Of a stretch of DNA of 64,000 nucleotides, positions 35,629 to 47,216 are shown piece by piece. Each line of letters begins with the position of its first letter. Position 1 is the first letter of the stretch. The position numbers and the translations under genes were made by a program. Source of the stretch: Silvibacterium dinghuense. GTDB lineage: Bacteria; Acidobacteriota; Terriglobia; Terriglobales; Acidobacteriaceae. The notes below the pieces were generated by a model. That model was not told the origin of the DNA. It ran no database searches and was given only the letters and a program-made list of their open reading frames with translations. The stretch spans positions 1,860,001-1,924,000 of the forward strand of contig NZ_SDMK01000001.1 of NCBI RefSeq assembly GCF_004123295.1, given 5' to 3'.

Positions 35629-36579
35629 ATGAACGTAGTCGTAGGACTGGGTGAGCTGTTGTGGGATCTGCTGCCGGAGGGTGCCCGGCTGGGTGGCGCG
35701 CCGGCCAACTTTACCGTGATGGCAGCACGTCTGGGCCATCGCGGCGTCGTCGCCAGCCGCCTGGGAGCCCAGGAAACAGACATGGACGACTGGGGTTCAC
35801 GTGCCCGCACCGTGCTCTCCGGCTTCCCCGTCGATGCCAGCCTGATCCAATCCGATACCGACCACCCCACCGGCACGGTGGATGTAGAGTTCCGCAACGG
35901 CGAGCCGCACTACGTCATCCACGAGCCGGTGGCCTGGGACTTCCTGGCCTGGACGCCGGAGTGGCAGCAGCTCGCCCAGCAGGCCGATGCCGTCTGCTTC
36001 GGCTCCCTAGCGCAGCGCTCGCAGGCCTCGCGGAAAACCATCCACCGTTTCCTCGCTGCCACGCGGCCGGAGTGTGTGCGGGTCTTCGATGTGAATCTGC
36101 GCGCGCCCTATTTTTCAGCGGAGATTGTGACGGAATCGCTCGAGCGGGCGACAATCTTCAAGCTCAACGAGAGCGAAGTGCCGCAGGTGCTGGCGATGCT
36201 GGGCGGCACGGCCCCGGTTTCAAATGCGGGGACCGATATCGACGAGACCGCGCTCCACGCAGCGGCCGATTGGCTGCTCGAACGTTTTCCACTCAAGCTG
36301 GTAGCGATCACGCTGGGCGGCGAGGGCAGCCTGCTGGTCTCGCGTGAAGGCGCACATCGCCGCCAGGGTATCCGCGGCCCCGTTGCCGACACCGTAGGCG
36401 CGGGCGATGCCTTCACCGCTGCCATGGTCGATGCATACCTGCGCGGAGCTGGCCTCGCACGCATGAACGAGGCTGGCAACCGCTGGGGCGGATGGGTCGC
36501 CTCGCAGCACGGCGCAATGCCCGCGCTCTCCGCGGAGACGTATACCGAAATTCAGAACAACATTGCAGAGGTGGAGTAA
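35629..36579 (+). CDS. PfkB-family sugar kinase, fructokinase-like
   Basis: A 316-residue ribokinase/PfkB-family kinase. GLGELLWDLLPEGARLGGAP opens the protein and includes the substrate-binding GGAPANF. The C-terminal signature DTVGAGDAFTAAM holds the catalytic Asp and the anion hole. The start is typical of fructokinases, but the sugar cannot be proven from sequence. It directly precedes the DUF2252 gene (2 bases between stop and ATG), suggesting an operon. It could act on monosaccharides released by the nearby GH13 enzyme. Confidence 0.9.
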   Translation: MNVVVGLGELLWDLLPEGARLGGAPANFTVMAARLGHRGVVASRLGAQETDMDDWGSRARTVLSGFPVDASLIQSDTDHPTGTVDVEFRNGEPHYVIHEPVAWDFLAWTPEWQQLAQQADAVCFGSLAQRSQASRKTIHRFLAATRPECVRVFDVNLRAPYFSAEIVTESLERATIFKLNESEVPQVLAMLGGTAPVSNAGTDIDETALHAAADWLLERFPLKLVAITLGGEGSLLVSREGAHRRQGIRGPVADTVGAGDAFTAAMVDAYLRGAGLARMNEAGNRWGGWVASQHGAMPALSAETYTEIQNNIAEVE

Positions 36580-36581
36580 GC

Positions 36582-37886
36582 ATGGCACACGTTCCAACCC
36601 CGGAAGAACGGCGCGAGCTGGGACGCGCACGACGGAAGCAGCTGGCCCGCCAGGACCATGCACAGTGGAAGCCAGAGGCTCGCCGCAAAAAGCCGATTGT
36701 GCTGATGGAGGAGTCGATGCGCGGCCGCGTTCCCGCGCTGGTGTCGCTCAAGTGGGAGCGCATGGTGGAGTCGCCCTTCGGCTACTTCCGCGGCGCGGTG
36801 CCGGTGATGGCCGCCGACCTCGCAACGCTCGCCAACACCGGTATCGTCAACCAGATCTGCGGCGACGCCCACGTGCGCAACCTTGGCGCCTTCGCCGGGC
36901 CGGATGGGCGACTGGTCTTCGACATCAATGACTTCGACGAGACCATCCGTGCTCCCTTCGAATGGGATCTCAAGCGCCTCTCGACCAGCCTGGTACTGGT
37001 CGGGCGCGGGCTGGGCATGAAAGGCGGCGCGTGTGATGACGCCGTGCAGACCATGATCGCCCGCTATCGCAAGTTCGTCGACATGTTCGCCCGCATGCCG
37101 GTAACCGAGGTAGCCCGCTACCAGGTGCACCGCCTGCAGCGGATTACCCCGGTCGGCAAGGCGCTGCTGAAGGCCGAACGCGCGACACCGCTGCATACCG
37201 TCGAGCAACTGACCGTGGAAGAAAAGGACCGGCGGAGATTCCGGGAAGAGAAGCCGCTGCTCACCCCGGTCAGCGCCGCGGTGCGCCGCGCCGTGCTCGC
37301 CTCGCTGGTCGAGTACACCGAAACGCTGCAGCCCGAGCGCCGCCATTTCTTCGCGCAGTACCATGCGCTCGACGTCGCCTTCAAAGTCGTCGGCACCGGT
37401 TCGGTGGGCTTGCGCGACTATGTGATCTATATGGAGGGCAACGGCCCCGGCGATCCGCTCTTCCTGCAGATCAAGGAGCAGCCCGGCTCGGCCTACGCGG
37501 GCTATGTCGACAGCGAAGGCATCGCGCCGCGCGCACCGCAGCATGAGGGCCGTCGTGTCGTGAACGGCCAGCGCGCCATGCAGTTCCAGTCCGACCCCTT
37601 CCTGGGCTGGACGACCATCGACAGCCGCCACTACCAGGTACGGCAGCTCAACGACCACAAGGCCAGCATCGAGATCGAGGACCTGGCCGGCGATGGCCTG
37701 GGCGAATACGCCGAGATGTGCGGCGAGCTGCTGGCCCGCGGCCACGCCCGCTCCGGCGATGCCTGCGTCCTCGCCGGCTACGTGGGCAACGGCAAACGCA
37801 TGAGTGAAGCACTGGCCGCCTTCGCCCACGCCTACGCCGACCAGACGGTCGAAGATTGGGAAGAGCTGAAGAAGGCGCGGCAATAG
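36582..37886 (+). CDS. DUF2252 family protein
   Basis: A 434-residue member of DUF2252. Family-typical sequence includes RGAVPVMAADLA, CGDAHVRNLGAF and FDINDFDETIRAPFEWDLKR, which resemble the catalytic and metal-binding loops of aminoglycoside phosphotransferase-like kinases (HxD-like AHVRN and the later D-containing motif). No activity is established for the family. The ATG was chosen because GGAG precedes it and similarity starts there. It is co-oriented with, and 2 bases from, the PfkB gene. Confidence 0.88.
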   Translation: MAHVPTPEERRELGRARRKQLARQDHAQWKPEARRKKPIVLMEESMRGRVPALVSLKWERMVESPFGYFRGAVPVMAADLATLANTGIVNQICGDAHVRNLGAFAGPDGRLVFDINDFDETIRAPFEWDLKRLSTSLVLVGRGLGMKGGACDDAVQTMIARYRKFVDMFARMPVTEVARYQVHRLQRITPVGKALLKAERATPLHTVEQLTVEEKDRRRFREEKPLLTPVSAAVRRAVLASLVEYTETLQPERRHFFAQYHALDVAFKVVGTGSVGLRDYVIYMEGNGPGDPLFLQIKEQPGSAYAGYVDSEGIAPRAPQHEGRRVVNGQRAMQFQSDPFLGWTTIDSRHYQVRQLNDHKASIEIEDLAGDGLGEYAEMCGELLARGHARSGDACVLAGYVGNGKRMSEALAAFAHAYADQTVEDWEELKKARQ

Positions 37887-38264
37887 GGGATCAGGAACAG
37901 CAGGGTGTAGGGGATCGGGTATAGGAAAAACGTTCCCGAAAGCCTCGACTGTGGCTCACTCAAGCCTCTTTTGCCTGGGTGGGGGACATATGAAGGCGGA
38001 TGCCGCTTAATCCCGGCCATAGGATCCTTAAGTAGGAGCGAGGTGACCTGTGGCCGCGACAACGTCTGTACGTCATGTATGCCTTTTCAAAAACAGCCGC
38101 CTGACTGAAGTCGCTCGTCCCCACGCGGCTCGTCGACAGGCTCTCTGTGTGGGAGCCGCAGGATGCCATGCCCGCTATCGAAGACCTGCCTGCCGATCCC
38201 GTGAAGCTGTAACCACAAGGAAGACGAGCGGATGGCTCCATGCAATGGCCATTAAAATAGGGAC
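37887..38264. other. Repeat-rich non-coding stretch before the ABC-F gene
   Basis: About 380 bases without a credible gene. It begins with a GGGTGTAGGGGATCGGGTATAGG-like tract, given here as GGGTGTAGGGG (37904-37914) and GGGTATAGG (37917-37925), followed by an imperfect hairpin at 37957-37983 (CTCACTCAAGC...GCCTGGGTGGG). The remainder (38000-38250) has no recognised content apart from the ribosome-binding site AGGGA just before the ABC-F start. Confidence 0.6.
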
Positions 38265-40214
38265 ATGCTGCAACTTTCCGGTGCGGGCAAGCGCTTTGGC
38301 ACCAAGCTCCTTTTTGAAGAGGCCGACTGGCTGATCACGGCCAACGAGCGCACCGCGCTGGTGGGCGCCAATGGCACGGGCAAGTCCACACTGATGAAGG
38401 TCCTGGCCGGTGTCGAATCGGTCGGCGGACTCGACTACGGCACGCTCCAGCGCACCCGCGGCATGACCATCGGCTACCTGCCACAGGATGGCCTCGCGCT
38501 CTCCGGCCGCTCGGTCTTCGACGAGTGTCTCTCGGTCTTCGACGGGCTGATCGCCATGGAGAAGGAGATGGAGACCCTCACCGTGGCGCTCTCCGAGCTC
38601 GACCACACCAGTTCCGAGTACGCCGCCGCAGCCGATCGCTACTCGCACATCGACGCGCAATTTCGTGCCCATGACGGTTACGCATTAGACGCGCAGGTGG
38701 GCACGGTGCTCACGGGCCTCGGCTTCTCGAAGACCGACTGGACGCGGCAGACCGAAGAGTTCTCCGGTGGCTGGCAGATGCGCATCGCGCTGGCCAAACT
38801 TCTTCTTCAGAAGCCCAGCCTGCTCTTGCTCGACGAGCCGACCAACCATCTCGACATCGAAGCGCGCGACTGGCTCGAGGGCTACCTCAAGACCTATCCC
38901 AACGGCTACATCCTCATCTCGCACGACCGCTATTTCCTCGACGTGACCGTGGATAAGATCGTCGAGCTGTGGAACAAGCGCATCAACGTCTACCACGGCA
39001 ACTACGAGAAATACCTTTCGCAGAAGGCCGAGCGCATGGCGCAGCTGCAGGCTGCGTACAAGAACCAGAAGGAACACATCGAGCATCTCGAGGCCTTCAT
39101 CTCGCGCTTCCGCTACCAGGCCACCAAAGCCAAGCAGGTGCAGAGCCGCATCAAGGAACTTGAGAAGATCGAGCGCATCGAGATTCCCGAAGAAGAGCCG
39201 GTCATCCACTTCACCTTCCCGCAGCCGCCGCCTTCGGGCCGCACGGTGGTCGAGGTGTCGGGGCTTTCGAAGAGCTTTGGACCGAAGCAGGTTCTCAATG
39301 ACGTCAGCTTCACCATCGACCGCGGCGACCGCATCGCGCTCGTCGGCGTGAACGGCGCAGGCAAATCGACGCTGGTGAAGCTGCTCTCGGGCGACGATAC
39401 GCCGACCAGCGGCGTGCTGAAGCTGGGGCACAACGTGCTCGCCGACTATTTCGCGCAGGACCAGTACAAGGTGCTCGATCCAGATGCGCGCATGCTCGAC
39501 GACATCAGCAAGACCGCGCTGAAAGTGCCAGAAGCCGAGCTGCGCGGGCTGCTTGGCTGCTTCCTTTTCTCCGGCGATGACGTCTTCAAGCGGCTCGGCG
39601 TGCTCTCCGGCGGCGAGCGCAATCGCTACGCCCTGGCGAAGATCCTCGTCAGCCCGGCCAACTTCCTGCTGCTCGATGAGCCGACGAACCACCTCGACCT
39701 GCGGGCCAAGGATGTGCTGCTCGAGGCCATCCAGAACTTCACCGGCACGGTCATCTTCGTCTCGCACGACCGCTACTTCATCGACCGCATTGCCACGCGC
39801 GTCTTCGAGGTGGCCGACGGCAAGGTGCATGTCTTCCCCGGCGGCTATGAGGACTATCTCTGGCGCAAGGAAGGCGGCGCAGCCGAACTGGCTGCTGCCA
39901 CCGCAGCCGCTGCGAAGGTTCCGGTGGTTGTCGCCGCGCCGGTCGTAGTGCCCGAGCCTGTGGCCACGCCCGAGCCTGCGAAGAAGCGCGTGAATCCCAT
40001 CAAGCTGAAGCAGATGCAGGAGCGGCTCGCGGCGGTGGAAGAAGAGATGCCGCAGCTCGAAGCTGCCATCTCCGAGACGGAGACGGCGCTTGGCAACTTC
40101 GTCAGCGCCGAAGAGACGACTCGGCTCTCCGGGGTACTCGAGGGCCTGCGCCAGATGCAGTCCTCACTCACCGAGGAGTGGGAAGGGCTGATGCTGGAGC
40201 TGGAAGAAGCGTAA
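38265..40214 (+). CDS. ABC-F family ATPase
   Basis: A 649-residue soluble protein with two ABC domains and no membrane segments. Domain 1: GANGTGKST, EEFSGGWQMRIALAKL, LLLLDEPTNHLD. Domain 2 (from about residue 325): GVNGAGKST, VLSGGERNRYALAKIL, FLLLDEPTNHLD. The linker between them (NYEKYLSQKAERMAQLQAAY) is charged and helical as in ABC-F proteins, which act on the ribosome as translation factors or antibiotic-protection factors. An Ala/Pro/Val-rich hinge and a C-terminal coiled coil follow, Uup-like. Resistance cannot be judged from sequence. Confidence 0.93.
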   Translation: MLQLSGAGKRFGTKLLFEEADWLITANERTALVGANGTGKSTLMKVLAGVESVGGLDYGTLQRTRGMTIGYLPQDGLALSGRSVFDECLSVFDGLIAMEKEMETLTVALSELDHTSSEYAAAADRYSHIDAQFRAHDGYALDAQVGTVLTGLGFSKTDWTRQTEEFSGGWQMRIALAKLLLQKPSLLLLDEPTNHLDIEARDWLEGYLKTYPNGYILISHDRYFLDVTVDKIVELWNKRINVYHGNYEKYLSQKAERMAQLQAAYKNQKEHIEHLEAFISRFRYQATKAKQVQSRIKELEKIERIEIPEEEPVIHFTFPQPPPSGRTVVEVSGLSKSFGPKQVLNDVSFTIDRGDRIALVGVNGAGKSTLVKLLSGDDTPTSGVLKLGHNVLADYFAQDQYKVLDPDARMLDDISKTALKVPEAELRGLLGCFLFSGDDVFKRLGVLSGGERNRYALAKILVSPANFLLLDEPTNHLDLRAKDVLLEAIQNFTGTVIFVSHDRYFIDRIATRVFEVADGKVHVFPGGYEDYLWRKEGGAAELAAATAAAAKVPVVVAAPVVVPEPVATPEPAKKRVNPIKLKQMQERLAAVEEEMPQLEAAISETETALGNFVSAEETTRLSGVLEGLRQMQSSLTEEWEGLMLELEEA

Positions 40215-40251
40215 AGATAGGGGATAGGGTGTAGGGCATAGCGAAATTGCG

Positions 40252-40352
40252 GGTGCCCCACATCTCGTTCCGTTCGAGATGTGGGTTCGCAGGATTTCGG
40301 GGTTCGGAGTTCGTACCTTCCCACATCTCAAAATCGAGATGTGAGGCACCCA
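40252..40352. repeat. Inverted pair of REP-like hairpins
   Basis: CCACATCTCG (40258-40267) pairs with CGAGATGTGG (40275-40284), and CACATCTC (40322-40329) with GAGATGTG (40336-40343). The pair is bounded by GGGTGCCCC on the left and GGCACCC on the right, so the two units face each other. GATAGGGTGTAGGG tracts lie on both outer sides (40217-40236, and inverted at 40377-40406). Confidence 0.7.
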
Positions 40353-40447
40353 TTTCCTTGTCCAACGCAGAGAGACTACACCCTACACCTTATCCCCTAC
40401 ACCCTATTCATTCGCCTTGCGCGCAGCAGCTGTAATAATCAAAGGCG

Positions 40448-43264
<2,817 letters not shown>

Positions 43265-43325
43265 TCCCTGCACCATTCCGGAACAGGCGAAAATTCTGGC
43301 CTGATCCGGGACAATCAGCAAAGAA

Positions 43326-43362
43326 AGACGACCTCGCGGCCTCAGCCGGCGGGGTCTTCTTG
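43326..43362 (+). terminator. Probable terminator after ppc
   Basis: AAGACGACCTCGC (43326-43338) can pair with GCGGGGTCTTCTT (43350-43362) with one mismatch and one G-T pair, loop of 11 bases. The 3' arm is pyrimidine-rich, but no long T run follows. Confidence 0.5.
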
Positions 43363-43391
43363 CATATGCTCGGCTCACGGAGGGATCGGAA

Positions 43392-44189
43392 ATGCCGGGA
43401 CACGCGATGCAGGCAGAGCGCGAAGCGAACGAGGAGATCGAAGCCATCCTCGGCCGCTTCCAGAAATGGACCTCGGGCAAAGCCGAGAACATGCCCAGGG
43501 GGGTCCGCGAGCTGAGCTACGAAGAGGCCCTGGCCTCGAGCCGCTCGCGCTGGTCGCAGCATGGGACGCGGCAGGACGCCCCAGCGAAAACAGCAGAAAC
43601 GATCGGAGCCCCAATCGAAGAACCGGCGGAACCGCACCGGGAAGCGGAACCGCACCGGGAATCTGCACCCATCGAAAACCCGCTGCGGGCTGAACCGGGG
43701 GTAATCCCGGCGGCATGGCCTATGCCCGGTCCGGTTTCCGTTCCCACCTCGAGGCCTTCCCCAAGACTCCCGGTGGACGGGAAGAGCGCGAAAAACATCT
43801 CGGCACTGGCGGAGACAAACGCTGAGGCAGGGACAGGCGACGGAGCCTTCCGCGCAGTCATGGCCGAGACAGTGCGGCCGCGCAGCCTGGTGCTCGCAAA
43901 AAGCCGCGCGGCGCAGGAGCGGCAGACCTCCATGACGGTGCGGATGGGCAGCTCGGAGCAGGCCTTCATCCGCATACGGGCAGCGGAAGCCGGCACCTCC
44001 GCCTCAGCATACCTGCGGCAGTGCGCAATGGAGGTCGAGGTGCTGCGGGCCCAGGTGGATCAGCTGATGGCGGCGGCCACGCGCAGCCGCCTGGCCGAGC
44101 TGGCTGGCCCTTCCGCCGCGCGAGAAGGCTGGTGGACGCGCTGGAAGCGGGCGCTGAGCGGCGGATCGAACTCCCTATCCCTGCGCTAG
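43392..44189 (+). CDS. Unknown protein with C-terminal ribbon-helix-helix-like domain
   Basis: A 265-residue protein. The middle (about residues 60-140) is Pro/Glu-rich and probably disordered, with a tandem EPHREAEPHRES. The C-terminal domain, QTSMTVRMGSSEQAFIRIRA followed by GTSASAYLRQCA, resembles the ribbon-helix-helix fold of MobC-like relaxosome proteins and small regulators, and then a short coiled coil (EVEVLRAQVDQLM). GGAGGG lies upstream of the ATG. No relaxase or other mobilisation gene is near, so a plasmid role is doubtful; a chromosomal DNA-binding role is possible. Its TAG stop is part of the CTAG where the second 261-bp element is inserted. Confidence 0.75.
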   Translation: MPGHAMQAEREANEEIEAILGRFQKWTSGKAENMPRGVRELSYEEALASSRSRWSQHGTRQDAPAKTAETIGAPIEEPAEPHREAEPHRESAPIENPLRAEPGVIPAAWPMPGPVSVPTSRPSPRLPVDGKSAKNISALAETNAEAGTGDGAFRAVMAETVRPRSLVLAKSRAAQERQTSMTVRMGSSEQAFIRIRAAEAGTSASAYLRQCAMEVEVLRAQVDQLMAAATRSRLAELAGPSAAREGWWTRWKRALSGGSNSLSLR

Positions 44190-44450
44190 GGCGTATCCAC
44201 ATATAGCGATCGTAAAAGGCTGTCATTTCGATCGGAGCAGGACCGTTTTGTGGTCCTGCGGAGTGGAGAAACCTGCGGTTCTGCTGCGCGCAGGGCGAAT
44301 GTGCCTTCGGCCTCCGCTTCCGTTGGTCGCATGTTGGAGTGTTGCGGGCTAAACAAAACCGCAGGTCCCTCCACTGCGCTACGCTCTGGTCGGGATAACA
44401 ACGATAAGGGTAGGTTCTTTATTTTCAGACCATCTATATGTGGATACAAC
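44190..44450 (-). mobile_element. 261-bp MITE-like element, copy 2
   Basis: Near-identical to the element at 20845-21105 but inverted. The termini read GGCGTATCCACATATAG on the left and CTATATGTGGATACAAC on the right. It is flanked by CTAG on both sides (44186-44189 and 44451-44454), consistent with a 4-base target duplication. The left CTAG contains the stop codon of the ribbon-helix-helix gene. It is non-coding; short frames inside it are chance. Confidence 0.88.
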
Positions 44451-44522
44451 CTAGGACTACGCGCAGTGCGAGTCGCCTTCGGCACGCGCTCCCGATCGTG
44501 GCAGCATGGATATAGCTACCCC

Positions 44523-45719
44523 TTACACCCTGCCAACAGCCGGCTCCGGCAGAGCAGCAGGAGAACAAAGCACGTCGCGGTATCCCTGATACACGGCGTC
44601 GAAGACCGAGTCCCACGAAGCCCGGCCAGCCGCGATGCGGGCCTCTTCGCGCATGGCAGCGTGGCAGGCGAGGTCGGCAATCAGCGAGGCTACGGCGGCG
44701 GGGAATGCTTCATCGGGAGCGACGAGGCCGGTTACGCCCGGCTGGATGATCGAAGCCGGACCGCCGTCCGGAGTGACTACGGCGGGTACGCCCGAGGCCA
44801 GCGCCTCGAGCACCACATTTCCGAAGGTATCGGTATGCGAGGGGAAGACGAAGAGGTCCATGTTGGCGTAGGCGCGGGACAAGGCCTCGCCGCGCAGGAC
44901 TCCGGTAAATTCGGCGCCCGGCAGGTTCTCCCGCAGCCACGCCTCCTCGGCGCCCTGGCCGACCACACAGAAGCGGAAGTTCGTAATACCGCGCGCAGCG
45001 AGCCCCTTCTGCACCTCGGCCAGCAGGGCAACATTCTTCTCGATCGACAACCGCCCTACGAAGCCCAGCACAAAAGCCGTGTCATCAGCCCGGCGATCAC
45101 GGTGCGCAGGTGAGAAAAGCTGCGTATCGACGCCCCTCTGCATCAGGCGGCAGGGACGGTGGGTGTGTTTCTCGAGCAGCGCGCAAAGGCCTGGATTCGG
45201 CGCGAAGAGCACCTTGGCCAGCGAGTAGAACTTCGCGCTCGCCAGCAGCGCCAGATGCTCGATGCGGGCGGCGGCAGGCTCGCGCTTCGCCTTCGGCAGC
45301 ATGCGCAAAAACCAACCCGAGCGCCGCGCCGCATACTCGTGCACGTTGGTATGCCAGGAGGCGGCCAGCGGCAGTCCGAGATGGTGGGCCAGCGCGGCCC
45401 CCAGCAACCCGTTCTCGCTAGGGCCGGTGATGTGGATCAGATCGGGACGGAATTCGCGCAGCGCAGTCGTGATCAGCGGCAGGTGGCGGACATACGCGGG
45501 ATCGAAGCTGAGCCCCTTGTCCAGCGGAAATGAGAGCAGACCGCGATGGAGGTCGAGAGCCACGAACTCCCCTTCCCGCGTCTGCCGGGTAGGCAATTCT
45601 CCGGCCCGGATGCAGAGGAACGGAAGATTGCGCCGCCGGGCGTACTCGGCGAAGTGGCGGCTCGTGTGGGCGACGCCATTGATCTCATGAAAGGAGTCCG
45701 GGAAGTAGGCGACCCGCAT
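44523..45719 (-). CDS. Glycosyltransferase family 4 (GT-B) enzyme
   Basis: A 398-residue GT4-type glycosyltransferase. The start RVAYFPDSFHEINGVAHTSR is typical of mannosyltransferases acting on GDP-mannose or UDP-sugars. Mid-protein LGFVGRLSIEKN opens the donor-binding domain, and the EX7E-like region reads VFPSHTDTFGNVVLEALASG. No membrane segment is seen. The ATG was chosen at the family start; a second ATG 30 codons upstream (45809) is open and has a weak ribosome-binding site. It lies downstream of the PHP gene on the same strand. Confidence 0.9.
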   Translation of the reverse strand: MRVAYFPDSFHEINGVAHTSRHFAEYARRRNLPFLCIRAGELPTRQTREGEFVALDLHRGLLSFPLDKGLSFDPAYVRHLPLITTALREFRPDLIHITGPSENGLLGAALAHHLGLPLAASWHTNVHEYAARRSGWFLRMLPKAKREPAAARIEHLALLASAKFYSLAKVLFAPNPGLCALLEKHTHRPCRLMQRGVDTQLFSPAHRDRRADDTAFVLGFVGRLSIEKNVALLAEVQKGLAARGITNFRFCVVGQGAEEAWLRENLPGAEFTGVLRGEALSRAYANMDLFVFPSHTDTFGNVVLEALASGVPAVVTPDGGPASIIQPGVTGLVAPDEAFPAAVASLIADLACHAAMREEARIAAGRASWDSVFDAVYQGYRDVLCSPAALPEPAVGRV

Positions 45720-45830
45720 GCGAAGTAGAGTATCGAGGGAATTCCAGCCGGGGAAGGGGTGGCCGGGTTTCCGGTACCACGGTTCAGGTTGAGGCGGGGC
45801 GGTAAGCATGGCTCACCGCCCCGCTGGAAG

Positions 45831-47012
45831 TTAGAAGGCCTCTTCGCCGAGCGCGAGGTTGAGCTGGCGGGACTCGCTCCAGGCCATGCGCAGACCGCCG
45901 GAGACAGGAGCCTGGCCCATCATGCGGACAGCGCTGAGGATGTAGCGGAAGTACCAGGGAGCACGGCCGTCGCCGGGCCACAGCTCGCTGAGCGGACGCA
46001 CCGTGCCGGTCGAGTCAGGATGATAGACGCGCTCATCCCACTGCTGCGAGCCCTGCGGGAACTCAGGGTAGTTGCGGATGGCGTCGAGCGTGGACTGCAG
46101 GATGCGGTGCTTCCAGGGCTCGGCATACTGCGGCATGAAGAGGACGTGGCTGCGGTCCTCGTAGCGGATCTCGTGGACAAACTCGGTAAAGGAGGTCGCG
46201 CGGGTCAGGTTGATGTTCGCGTTGGGCTCCATGCCGTGGCGGTCGCCGCCGGAGATCAGCAGCTTATTCCACTCGCGAGCCATCGCCTTCACCTGGCGGT
46301 TTTCATCCCAGCTGCGCAGGCCGTTGAGCTCGAGCGCATGGATGAACTCCTTGTTCTCGGTCATGAACTTCTGCACATACTGCAGGTGCTTTTCACGGCC
46401 GATGATGTACAGGTCCCACAGCGGGTGGTTGAAGACGATGAGGACATTGGGCAGAGCATGCAGCGCGGCGAGGATCTCGGTGAGCCGCTTCGACTGCTGC
46501 TCCGGAGTCCCAGGATTGGCCGTGTACTCCTCGAAGGTCTTCATCCATTCCACGCCGGACTCGCTGGGCAGGTTATGGATGCCGAGGTGGAAGGACTGGT
46601 CGCCGCCATACGGAGCGCTCCACTCGACCGATACCGGGATGTGGCGGGCCGAAGCCACAGTGCGCAGCAGCATCGGCGCGGCGATGGTGTCGTGATCGGT
46701 GATCGAGACCAGCGGGGAGAGCCCGATCTTCTCGATCTGCTTGCTCTCGAGATCGAAGGCCAGGCGCGGCGTGAGTGGCGGCGTCCAGTAGCTGGCGGAG
46801 TAGTTGATCCCGACGCCGTGGTTGGCGCGGGCACGGGATTCCGCCCCCTGGATGAGGCTGCGGACCCAGCCATACTTGGCTCCGAAGTTGGCCAGGAAGT
46901 CGAGGGTTTCCTTGGACTGGTTCGTGTGGCTGTGCAGCGACACACCCGTGGTGTAATCGCGGGCGCTGTCAGCGTCCTTCCAGAGATAGGAGATACGGCG
47001 GAAACCGGTCAT
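45831..47012 (-). CDS. PHP-domain protein, putative phosphoesterase
   Basis: A 393-residue protein with PHP-type metal motifs: SLHSHTNQSKETLDF near residue 27, LVSITDHDTIAAP, and NHPLWD. These resemble the metal-ligand motifs of the polymerase/histidinol phosphatase fold, with ISGGDRHGMEPN near the C-terminal half as a possible last ligand set. The substrate is unknown. The ATG has GGGGAGG upstream. A likely promoter lies 80 bases upstream. It probably forms an operon with the GT4 gene (111 bases apart). Confidence 0.8.
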   Translation of the reverse strand: MTGFRRISYLWKDADSARDYTTGVSLHSHTNQSKETLDFLANFGAKYGWVRSLIQGAESRARANHGVGINYSASYWTPPLTPRLAFDLESKQIEKIGLSPLVSITDHDTIAAPMLLRTVASARHIPVSVEWSAPYGGDQSFHLGIHNLPSESGVEWMKTFEEYTANPGTPEQQSKRLTEILAALHALPNVLIVFNHPLWDLYIIGREKHLQYVQKFMTENKEFIHALELNGLRSWDENRQVKAMAREWNKLLISGGDRHGMEPNANINLTRATSFTEFVHEIRYEDRSHVLFMPQYAEPWKHRILQSTLDAIRNYPEFPQGSQQWDERVYHPDSTGTVRPLSELWPGDGRAPWYFRYILSAVRMMGQAPVSGGLRMAWSESRQLNLALGEEAF

Positions 47013-47091
47013 AGGATTGGACCTCCCCGACATCAATAAACAACTTTTTAGGAGCTTCTTGCGCAAAGTATCGGTCGCCAGGATGAAAACG

Positions 47092-47120
47092 GCATTACGA
47101 AAACAAGAAAGAAAGTTCAA
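47092..47120 (-). promoter_or_regulatory. Putative sigma-70-type promoter for the PHP/GT4 unit
   Basis: On the minus strand TTGAAC (47115-47120) and TAATGC (47092-47097) are separated by exactly 17 bases in an AT-richer stretch than the surroundings. The leader to the PHP ATG would be about 75-80 bases. Confidence 0.5.
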
Positions 47121-47216
47121 TAAATCGCGGGTATCAAATGGGATAACGCTAACCCGAAAAACGGAGTGACCGACTGATCATTGAACGCGGCCTGGAGCGC
47201 CGATAGACTAAGCGTA

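Noticed and set aside
38050-38334. Possible small gene before the ABC-F gene
   Set aside because: No ribosome-binding site, no family, and it overlaps the ABC-F start region.
44250-45113. A 287-codon plus-strand frame across the 261-bp element and glycosyltransferase gene
   Set aside because: The first part is repeat DNA and the rest is antisense to the GT4 gene.
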